Source: Bacillota bacterium
Lineage (GTDB): Bacteria > Bacillota > Bacilli > Alicyclobacillales > SLC66
Reading direction: 5' to 3'
DNA: 10,894 bases
Assembly (NCBI GenBank): GCA_021797415.1
Contig: JAJZZT010000325.1
Coordinates: 1 to 10,894 of the forward strand
Shown: positions 5,509 through 10,894 of the stretch, piece by piece
How the letters are laid out: the number at the start of each line of letters is the position of its first letter
How positions within the stretch are numbered: position 1 is the stretch's first letter
Position numbers and translations under genes: made by a program
The notes under the pieces: model-generated
Seen by the model: the letters and a program-made list of their open reading frames with translations, nothing else
What the model was told of the DNA's origin: nothing
Database searches by the model: none

Positions 5509-7194
5509 ATGATGGCAAGGAAGCGGATCGGCGACCTGCTGTACGAAGCGGGCATCCTCACTGCCGAACAACTGCAGGACGCGCTGCGCATCCAGGAACA
5601 GACAAAAGAACGCCTGGGCGACATCCTGATCAACCGCGGAATGATCAGCGAGAAGCAGTTGATCGAAGTGCTTGAATTTCAGCTCGGCATTCCGCACGTC
5701 AGCATTGTCAAGCAGAAGCTCGATCCGTCGATTCTCGCGCTCGTCCCCGACCACCTGGCGCGGCGCTACCTCGTGCTGCCGCTGCGCCAGGAGCGCCATC
5801 ACCTGGTCGTCGCGATGGCCGATCCGCTGGATTACTACGCCATCGACGACCTGCGCATGTCGACCGGGTTTCCCATCCAGCCCGCCATCGCCGCCAAGGA
5901 AGAATTGCGCGCCTTCATCGAACGCTACTACGGCATGAAAGAATCGCTGGAGGAGGCGCTGCAGTCCGCCGCTTCGCACAATACACCGGAATCGACGGAC
6001 GCGGAACTGGTCGACGACGATTCGCCAATCGTGCGTCTTGTGAATCAGATTCTGGCGCAGGCGGTCAAGAACCGCGCGAGCGATGTCCACTTCGACGCGG
6101 CTCCCGCCCACGTGCAGGTGCGGTTTCGCGTGGACGGGGTCCTGCGCGCGGAACAGACGCTGCCAAAACACCTGCAGAGCATGGTGACCGCGCGCATCAA
6201 GATCATTTCCGGACTCGACATCGCCGAACGCCGGCTGCCCCAGGATGGCCGGTTCCGCACAGCGGTAGACGGCCGCGAGATCGATGTGCGGGTGGCGACG
6301 CTGCCGACGATGCACGGCGAAAAGGTGGTCCTGCGCATCCTCGACCGCAGGACAGGCGTGAAGCGGCTGGACAATCTGTCCTTTCTGCCGGCCAACCTGC
6401 GCCATTTGCGCGGGATGTTGGCGGCGTCCTCCGGCATGGTGCTCGTCACGGGTCCGACGGGAAGCGGCAAGACATCGACCCTGTACGCGGCGCTGGCGGA
6501 GTCCAACACGCCCGCCGTCAACATCGTCACGATCGAGGACCCCGTCGAGTACCAATTGCAGGGAGTCAACCAGGTGGCGGTCAACACGGCCACCGGTTTG
6601 ACGTTTTCCACGGGATTGCGTTCCATCCTGCGGCAGGATCCGGACATCATCATGGTGGGCGAGATCCGCGACAGGGAGACGGCGGAGATCGCGACGCGCG
6701 CCGCCCTGACGGGCCATCTCGTCTTTTCCACCATGCATACATCCGGCGCGGTGGAATCGATCGCCCGCCTGGTCGACATGGGCATCGAGCCGTTTCTGGT
6801 GGCGTCCGCTCTAAACGGCGTGATCGCCCAAAGGCTTGTGCGCCAGATCTGTCCGGAGTGCCGCCGTCCGTACGTTCCAAAAGACGCGGAGTGGGAGTGG
6901 ATCCGCCGGGAATGGCGCGCGGACGCGGCGCGGGAGAACGTGGCGCGCTTTTCAATCGGCGCAGGCTGCGGCGCCTGTGCGCAGACCGGCTATCGCGGAC
7001 GGTTGGCCGTGCACGAACTGGTGAAAGTGGACGAACCGCTCCGCCGCCTGATCCTAGGCGGAGCGCCGGAAGAAGAACTGCGGACGCATGCCTCGCGCCA
7101 CGGTTTCTCCAGTCTGCTGGCAGACGGATTGGAAAAGGCGGCGAACGGTCTGACGAGTCTTGCGGAAGTGGTGCGGGTGGCGGGGAGAGAGTGA
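5509..7194 (+). CDS. pilB: Type IV pilus extension ATPase PilB (GspE family) with MshEN domain
   Basis: A 561-aa hexameric ATPase that powers pilin insertion into the growing pilus at the cytoplasmic face of PilC. The N-terminus has two 24-residue MshEN motifs, residues 6-29 (starting RIGDLL) and 35-58 (starting RLGDIL), with a 5-residue spacer. This is the arrangement known to bind cyclic di-GMP. The catalytic half carries Walker A GPTGSGKTS (315-323, Lys321), the Asp box IEDPVEY (342-348), Walker B DPDIIMVGEIRD (377-388, Glu385), a His box (STMHTS) and the zinc tetracysteine of GspE/PilB (Cys448, 451, 487, 490), so it is an extension and not a retraction ATPase. GGGGAG ends 7 bases before ATG 5509; ATG 5512 directly follows and could also serve. 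pilT starts 8 bases after the stop, so they are co-transcribed. The gene appears intact. Confidence 0.95.
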   Translation: MMARKRIGDLLYEAGILTAEQLQDALRIQEQTKERLGDILINRGMISEKQLIEVLEFQLGIPHVSIVKQKLDPSILALVPDHLARRYLVLPLRQERHHLVVAMADPLDYYAIDDLRMSTGFPIQPAIAAKEELRAFIERYYGMKESLEEALQSAASHNTPESTDAELVDDDSPIVRLVNQILAQAVKNRASDVHFDAAPAHVQVRFRVDGVLRAEQTLPKHLQSMVTARIKIISGLDIAERRLPQDGRFRTAVDGREIDVRVATLPTMHGEKVVLRILDRRTGVKRLDNLSFLPANLRHLRGMLAASSGMVLVTGPTGSGKTSTLYAALAESNTPAVNIVTIEDPVEYQLQGVNQVAVNTATGLTFSTGLRSILRQDPDIIMVGEIRDRETAEIATRAALTGHLVFSTMHTSGAVESIARLVDMGIEPFLVASALNGVIAQRLVRQICPECRRPYVPKDAEWEWIRREWRADAARENVARFSIGAGCGACAQTGYRGRLAVHELVKVDEPLRRLILGGAPEEELRTHASRHGFSSLLADGLEKAANGLTSLAEVVRVAGRE

Positions 7195-7202
7195 GCGCAA
7201 AA

Positions 7203-8258
7203 ATGCAGACATCCATCGTGGAATTGTTGAAATACGCAGTGCAAGAGAGGGCGTCTGATCTGCACGTGAGTGTGGGTTTGCCTCCCATCCTGCGCGTGAC
7301 GGGGGAACTGCGGACGCTGTCCGGCGATCCGCTCGCGGCGCAGGACGCCGAGAACATGGTGCGCGATGTACTGACCGATCCGCAGTGGGCGACCCTCCAG
7401 GAACGCGGGGAGTACGACCTGTCCTACAGCCTGCCCGGCGTCTCGCGCTTTCGCGTGAACGCCTTTCGGCAGCGCGGCTGCTACAGTCTCGCGGTGCGGA
7501 TCGTCCCTGCGCGCGTGCCGGATTTTGCGCAACTGGGGCTTCCGGCGGCGGTGCGCAGCTTCGCCGATAGGGAGCGGGGACTGCTGCTCGTGACAGGCCC
7601 GACGGGCAGCGGCAAATCCACCACACTGGCGTCATTGATCGATTACATCAACCACAATCAAAAGCGGCATATCATCACGCTGGAGGATCCGATCGAATAC
7701 CTGCACAGACATGAACAGTCCGTCGTCGACCAGCGCGAGATCGGCTCGGACACGCAGTCGTTCGCCACCGGACTGCGCGCGGCGCTGCGGCAGGACCCGG
7801 ATGTGCTGCTCGTGGGCGAGATGCGTGACCTGGAGACGATCACGACGGCGATCACGGCGGCCGAGACGGGCCATCTCGTTCTTACGACGCTGCACACGCC
7901 GGATGCGCCCCAGTCGATCGACCGCGTGATCGATGTCTTCCCGCCCGGCCAGCAGCAGCAGATCCGTTTCCAGCTCGCCAGCGTGCTGCTCGGCATTCTG
8001 TCGCAACGCCTCCTGCAAAGCGCCGACGGTCGCTCCCGCGTCGCGCTTGCGGAAGTGCTGGTCAACACGCCGGCCGTCGCCAATCTGGTGCGCACGGAGA
8101 AGGTGCACCAGATCCGCACGGCCATGCAGACCGGGAAGGCTTTCGGCATGCAGACCATGGAGATGGCCCTGCGCGAATTGTGGCAGGCGCGCCGTATCAG
8201 CGAGGCGCAATACAGGCAACACGCGGCGGAATGGTCGAGCGCGGTGTACAACGTGTGA
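7203..8258 (+). CDS. pilT: Type IV pilus retraction ATPase PilT
   Basis: A 351-aa hexameric ATPase that disassembles the pilus and gives twitching motility and DNA or surface pull. Seen are the N-terminal PAS-like part with ASDLHVSVGLPP (17-28), Walker A GPTGSGKST (132-140, Lys138), the Asp box LEDPIEY (160-166), Walker B DPDVLLVGEMRD (198-209, Glu206), a His box LTTLHTPDA and the C-terminal PilT region VANLVRTEKVHQI (292-304). That region corresponds to the AIRNLIRE retraction motif, slightly divergent. The zinc cysteines of PilB are absent, as expected. ATG 7203 fits family length; an in-frame GTG at 7191 overlaps the pilB stop (GTGA) and has GGGGAG only 3 bases upstream. Presence of pilT marks a retractile pilus rather than a ComG-type competence pseudopilus, which lacks it. 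Confidence 0.95.
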   Translation: MQTSIVELLKYAVQERASDLHVSVGLPPILRVTGELRTLSGDPLAAQDAENMVRDVLTDPQWATLQERGEYDLSYSLPGVSRFRVNAFRQRGCYSLAVRIVPARVPDFAQLGLPAAVRSFADRERGLLLVTGPTGSGKSTTLASLIDYINHNQKRHIITLEDPIEYLHRHEQSVVDQREIGSDTQSFATGLRAALRQDPDVLLVGEMRDLETITTAITAAETGHLVLTTLHTPDAPQSIDRVIDVFPPGQQQQIRFQLASVLLGILSQRLLQSADGRSRVALAEVLVNTPAVANLVRTEKVHQIRTAMQTGKAFGMQTMEMALRELWQARRISEAQYRQHAAEWSSAVYNV

Positions 8259-8278
8259 CGGGGAGGGGAGGCGGCAAT

Positions 8279-9493
8279 GTGGCGGAATTTCGCTACAGAG
8301 CGATCAACGCGCGCGGCCGGACGAAGCGCGGGATGATCAAGGCGCGCGACGCAGAAAGCGCCGAGCAGGCGCTGCGCGGGACGGGACTGTACGTGATGGC
8401 GCTGGAACCGGCAAAGCGCGAGGCGTGGTGGAAAAAGGAGATCTACTTTGGCAAGAAAGTCGGCGCGCAGGAGTTCGCCGTCTTCTGCCGTCAGCTCGCC
8501 ACCCTGATCCGCGCCGGCGTCACCCTGCTGGACAGCATCCGCGTCATGACAGGCCAGAGCACGTCCAAGCCGCTTCGCACCGCACTGCAGAAAGTGGCGG
8601 CCGAACTGGCCGACGGGCATCAACTGTCGGAGGCCGCGAGGGCGCAACAGGACATTTTTCCCCCCATTTTCACCAATATGGTCCACGCCGGCGAGGTCGG
8701 CGGCACGCTGGATGAAGCGCTTGACCGGGCGGCGCGCCATTTTGAAAAGGAATACTACACGCGCGAGAAGATCAAATCCGCGCTGGCGTATCCTGCGGTA
8801 CTGGGCAGTGTGTCCATTCTGGTGACGGTCTTTTTGCTCGTGCGGATCGTCCCGACATTCACGTCGATTTTCGCGTTCTATCACGCACAATTGCCTCTTC
8901 CCACGCGCGTCGTGCTCTTTGTCAGCGGTGCCTTCGCGTCGTTCTGGTGGCTGATCCTGGCGGTTGCGCTCGGCGCTGCCGCGCTCGACAGAATCCTGAA
9001 ACGCCGCGTGCGCCGCTACCAACGCTTCAAGCACCTTCTGTTGCTGCGGCTGCCGATTTTCGGACAGCTTGCGCAGAAGGCGGTGGTGGCGCGCATGACG
9101 CGCACGATGAGTTCTCTGTTCGCGAGTGCGGTGCCTGTACTTGAGGGGTTGAACATCACCGGCGAGATCGTCGACAACCGCGTCGTGGCGGACACCCTGC
9201 AGGAGTCGGCGGCCAGTCTCCAGGAGGGGCGTTCGCTCGCCGCGCCGTTTGTCCACAACAAGCTCTTCCCGCCACTGGTGTCGCAGATGATCGCGATCGG
9301 CGAACAGTCCGGCAATCTCGATCTCATGCTTGAGAAGATCGCCGATTTTTATGAGGCGGAGGTCGAGGCCAACGCGGACCGGCTGAAATCGCTCCTGGAA
9401 CCGCTCATGATCATCCTGCTCGCCGTGATCGTCGGCACGATCGTGCTTGCGGTCCTGCTTCCGTCGTTCACGCTGATCCAGCAACTGCACTGA
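8279..9493 (+). CDS. pilC: Type IV pilus inner-membrane platform protein PilC (GspF family)
   Basis: A 404-aa polytopic membrane protein that couples PilB and PilT to pilin movement. It holds two T2SSF domains (about 66-189 and 269-392), each with a conserved Gly-Glu turn (GEVGGTL near 138-144 and GEQSGNL near 341-347). Hydrophobic helices lie near 172-195, 210-235 and 372-397. The N-terminal FRYRAINARG is the standard beginning of the family. GTG 8279 is chosen because AGGGGAGG ends 7 bases upstream; the GTG at 8255 overlapping the pilT stop would add eight Gly/Arg-rich residues and has no site. The gap to pilT is 20 bases, consistent with one operon. Length and motifs are normal for the family. 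Confidence 0.94.
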   Translation: MAEFRYRAINARGRTKRGMIKARDAESAEQALRGTGLYVMALEPAKREAWWKKEIYFGKKVGAQEFAVFCRQLATLIRAGVTLLDSIRVMTGQSTSKPLRTALQKVAAELADGHQLSEAARAQQDIFPPIFTNMVHAGEVGGTLDEALDRAARHFEKEYYTREKIKSALAYPAVLGSVSILVTVFLLVRIVPTFTSIFAFYHAQLPLPTRVVLFVSGAFASFWWLILAVALGAAALDRILKRRVRRYQRFKHLLLLRLPIFGQLAQKAVVARMTRTMSSLFASAVPVLEGLNITGEIVDNRVVADTLQESAASLQEGRSLAAPFVHNKLFPPLVSQMIAIGEQSGNLDLMLEKIADFYEAEVEANADRLKSLLEPLMIILLAVIVGTIVLAVLLPSFTLIQQLH

Positions 9494-9531
9494 GGCGGCG
9501 GCATTGCGCCAACAGTCGGGATAAAAGATTT

Positions 9532-9548
9532 CTGAACCGGGTGTTCAG
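9532..9548 (+). terminator. Small hairpin after pilC, weak terminator candidate
   Basis: CTGAAC and GTTCAG form a 6-bp stem with a 5-base loop, 38 bases after the pilC stop, followed by CCACATTTAACT. The stem is short and the T-content low, so partial read-through into the pilin gene is likely if it acts as a terminator at all. Confidence 0.2.
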
Positions 9549-9561
9549 CCACATTTAACTA

Positions 9562-9589
9562 TTGCGGCTGACGAGAGTTACAGTATAAT
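9562..9589 (+). promoter_or_regulatory. Probable dedicated promoter of the pilin gene
   Basis: A perfect -10 box TATAAT (9584-9589) has TTGCGG (9562-9567; 3 of 6 to TTGACA) 16 bases upstream. Transcription would begin near 9596 and give a leader of about 80 bases. An extra promoter here makes sense because pilin must far outnumber the PilB, PilT and PilC machinery encoded upstream. Confidence 0.55.
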
Positions 9590-9596
9590 ATGGAAG

Positions 9597-9648
9597 TGTT
9601 CAAGTGACGGGGTTGAACAGCAGGGGAGACGCCGTTCATTCGGGCGTC
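9597..9648 (+). promoter_or_regulatory. Two hairpins in the pilin mRNA leader
   Basis: TGTTCAA (9597-9603) pairs with TTGAACA (9613-9619), 7 bp. GACGCC (9628-9633) pairs with GGCGTC (9643-9648), 6 bp. The first begins almost exactly at the predicted transcription start, a position where a 5' hairpin often stabilises mRNA. The second ends 14 bases before the ribosome binding site AGAGGGGG (9663-9670). I do not recognise a known riboswitch here. Confidence 0.35.
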
Positions 9649-9676
9649 ACGCCATTGTTATCAGAGGGGGATAAGG

Positions 9677-10369
9677 GTGAGGGATTGGTTGCAAAATAGA
9701 TTTGACAACTTTAGATTGGCAAAACAGATCGCGGTGCAGTGGCGGGACGATGAGGGCGTAACGCTGATCGAGTTGATGGCGGTGGTCGTCATCCTGGGCA
9801 TCATCGCGGCGGTCGCGATCCCCGTGGTGACAGGCGCGATCAGCCAGGCGAAGGTGAACACGACGGAGACCAACCTGGGAACGCTGCAGCAGGCCCTGCA
9901 GCGCTACGCGGCCGACCATGGACAGTATCCTTCCAGTTTGACAGCGCTCGACCAGCAGACGAATTCGCAGGGGCAGCTGAATCAATCAGGACAGCAGTAT
10001 GGGCCGTATCTTACCACGGGATTTCCTGAGAACGATTCGTGGGGCAATCCGATTTACTACGCTCCCGTGCCATCCGCGACGAGCAAGCCGATTACAGGAT
10101 ATGTATTGATCTCTGGCGACGGTTCGCCTGTTACGTTCGGTAGCGGAACAACATCCACTTCGGAGTCGAAACCCAGTTCGAACACCGGATTCATTTACGC
10201 GTCCGGCGGTATAAGTTCTAATGGGAATCCGATTGCAGCGGGTCCGACGGTCTACAAGAGTTCTACTACAACACCGTCACAGCTACCGACTTCCTTGTCG
10301 TTATCATCGTCATCATCATCGTCATCGCCAAAGCTTAATCCGAACAATCTCACCTACTCCGACAACTAG
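9677..10369 (+). CDS. Type IV prepilin, GspG-like, with long leader and serine-rich tail
   Basis: A 230-aa prepilin, probably the major pilin of this locus. The prepilin peptidase site is EG|VTLIEL: cleavage after Gly27 gives Val at +1 and Glu at +5 (residue 32), followed by a hydrophobic helix (about 33-52). The 27-residue leader is long compared with the 6-10 of type IVa pilins. The globular part has the GspG-like pattern YAADHGQYPSSL (78-89), DSWGNPIYYAP (120-130) and YVLISGDG (142-149). There are no cysteines, so no disulfide D-loop. The tail is Ser/Thr/Asn-rich, ends after eight consecutive Ser codons and is visibly less GC-rich than its neighbours. GTG 9677 has AGAGGGGG 6 bases upstream. 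It lies 183 bases after pilC with its own promoter, and pilD begins 14 bases later. A minor pilin or pseudopilin is the alternative role. Confidence 0.88.
   Translation: MRDWLQNRFDNFRLAKQIAVQWRDDEGVTLIELMAVVVILGIIAAVAIPVVTGAISQAKVNTTETNLGTLQQALQRYAADHGQYPSSLTALDQQTNSQGQLNQSGQQYGPYLTTGFPENDSWGNPIYYAPVPSATSKPITGYVLISGDGSPVTFGSGTTSTSESKPSSNTGFIYASGGISSNGNPIAAGPTVYKSSTTTPSQLPTSLSLSSSSSSSSPKLNPNNLTYSDN
10304..10327 (+). repeat. TCA/TCG trinucleotide run coding for eight serines in the pilin
   Basis: Eight consecutive TCA or TCG codons lie near the 3' end of the pilin gene, preceded by TTG TCG TTA. Slippage by three bases would alter the length of the serine tract without shifting the frame. Confidence 0.7.
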
Positions 10370-10383
10370 GCTGTGAGAGCAAC

Positions 10384-10894
10384 GTGAGCACGCACTGGCT
10401 GTACGGCATTCTCATCGCGGTCTACGGGCTGCTGCTTGGCTCGTTCTACAATCTGGTGGGGACGCGTGTTCCAAAAGGGGAGTCGGTTGCGGCTCCCCCT
10501 TCGCATTGTGATGCATGCGGCGCGCGACTGCGCTGGCTGGACCTCGTGCCCGTGCTGTCGTGGCTCGCGCTGCGCGGACGCTGCCGGTGGTGCAAGGAGG
10601 GAATCCCCTTTGCCTATCCGCTCGTCGAGCTGATGACGGCGGCGTTTCTCCTGCTCGAATGGCTGCACTACGGCGCCAGCGTTGAGTTTATCATCGGAGC
10701 GTTTTGCGTCAGCGTGTTCGCCATGCTGTCCGCGGCCGATTTTGCCTACCACAGGCTGCCGGACGCCATCCTGCTGCCGGCCACGGCCGCGCTCATGGTT
10801 GCCCGCGCCTTTTTTCACCCGCTCGGACTGTCGTCCTATCTGACCGGCGCGGCGGTCGGGTTTGCGCTGCTGCTGCTCGTGCGCATCGTGAGCC
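10384..10894 (+). CDS. pilD: Prepilin peptidase PilD (A24 family), 3' end outside the window
   Basis: The first 170 residues of the membrane aspartyl protease that cleaves prepilin leaders and, in many bacteria, N-methylates the new N-terminus. The family opening GSFYNLVGTRVPKGES (19-34) is clear. The N-terminal cytoplasmic domain has zinc-binding cysteine pairs CDAC (42-45) and CRWC (67-70), with LVPVLSWLALRGRC between them and IPFAYPLVEL after, features linked to bifunctional peptidase-methylase forms. The first catalytic Asp is in SAADFAYHRLPD (Asp119). The second, in the GxGD motif, lies beyond the window. Several hydrophobic helices are present. GTG at 10384 is the only in-frame start near; its ribosome binding site is poor, so coupling to the pilin gene 14 bases upstream is likely. 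Confidence 0.93.
   Translation, partial: MSTHWLYGILIAVYGLLLGSFYNLVGTRVPKGESVAAPPSHCDACGARLRWLDLVPVLSWLALRGRCRWCKEGIPFAYPLVELMTAAFLLLEWLHYGASVEFIIGAFCVSVFAMLSAADFAYHRLPDAILLPATAALMVARAFFHPLGLSSYLTGAAVGFALLLLVRIVS

Noticed and set aside
5134..6738. 534-aa open frame on the minus strand
   Set aside because: Antisense to cheW and pilB, with no recognisable domain and shadow-type composition.
7658..9490. 610-aa open frame on the minus strand
   Set aside because: It lies antisense to pilT and pilC, whose motifs are unmistakable, and its translation is low-complexity, rich in Arg, His, Gln and Asp, typical of shadow frames in GC-rich DNA.
9590..9676. Cyclic di-GMP riboswitch in the pilin leader
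   Set aside because: Such riboswitches do control pilin genes in some Gram-positives, but the conserved GEMM core is not visible and the leader is too short for both the aptamer and an expression platform.
1..10894. CRISPR array, tRNA, rRNA or phage genes
   Set aside because: No regularly spaced repeats, no tRNA-like folds with flanking conserved arms and no phage or defence-type proteins were seen.

Overview
The window looks like chromosomal DNA from a GC-rich, Gram-positive-like bacterium. The Shine-Dalgarno sites are strong (GGAGGTGA, AGGAGG, GGGGAGG), GTG and TTG starts are frequent, and the CheA carries Bacillus/Thermotoga-type P2 domains. A high-GC Bacillota of the Alicyclobacillus/Kyrpidia kind is my guess from gene style; no marker gene fixes the taxon.

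Left part (1-2266): a membrane-bound family 2 glycosyltransferase on the minus strand is divergent from a membrane-anchored SGNH/GDSL hydrolase on the plus strand. They share a 111-bp promoter region and may make and modify a cell-surface glycan. At the extreme left edge, an excellent ribosome binding site and ATG on the minus strand suggest another gene downstream of the glycosyltransferase.

Gap (2267-2622): this holds a GC-rich hairpin, a TTGACA-type promoter and an 80-bp element with near-perfect 23-bp terminal inverted repeats flanked by TTATA. The element looks like a tiny non-autonomous transposon (MITE) or insertion-sequence remnant in the leader of the next gene.

Right part (2623-10894): all on the plus strand. 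cheA (with two tandem P2-like domains) and cheW are followed by a highly structured 175-bp spacer. Then come the type IV pilus core genes: pilB (extension ATPase with an MshEN-type c-di-GMP-binding N-terminus), pilT (retraction ATPase), pilC (inner-membrane platform), a GspG-like pilin with an unusually long leader and a serine-rich tail, and pilD (prepilin peptidase, cut by the window end). PilD would cleave the pilin, PilB and PilC assemble it, and PilT retract it. The adjacent CheA/CheW pair may couple a chemosensory signal to twitching, though it could equally serve flagella encoded elsewhere. The pilin has its own consensus -10 box and a hairpin-bearing leader, as expected for the most abundant product.

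The proteins belong to well-known families. The most unusual items are the MITE-like element, the duplicated P2 domain, the paired hairpins between cheW and pilB, and the chemosensory/pilus arrangement combined with a c-di-GMP-sensing PilB. I saw no CRISPR array, tRNA, rRNA or intact transposase gene.
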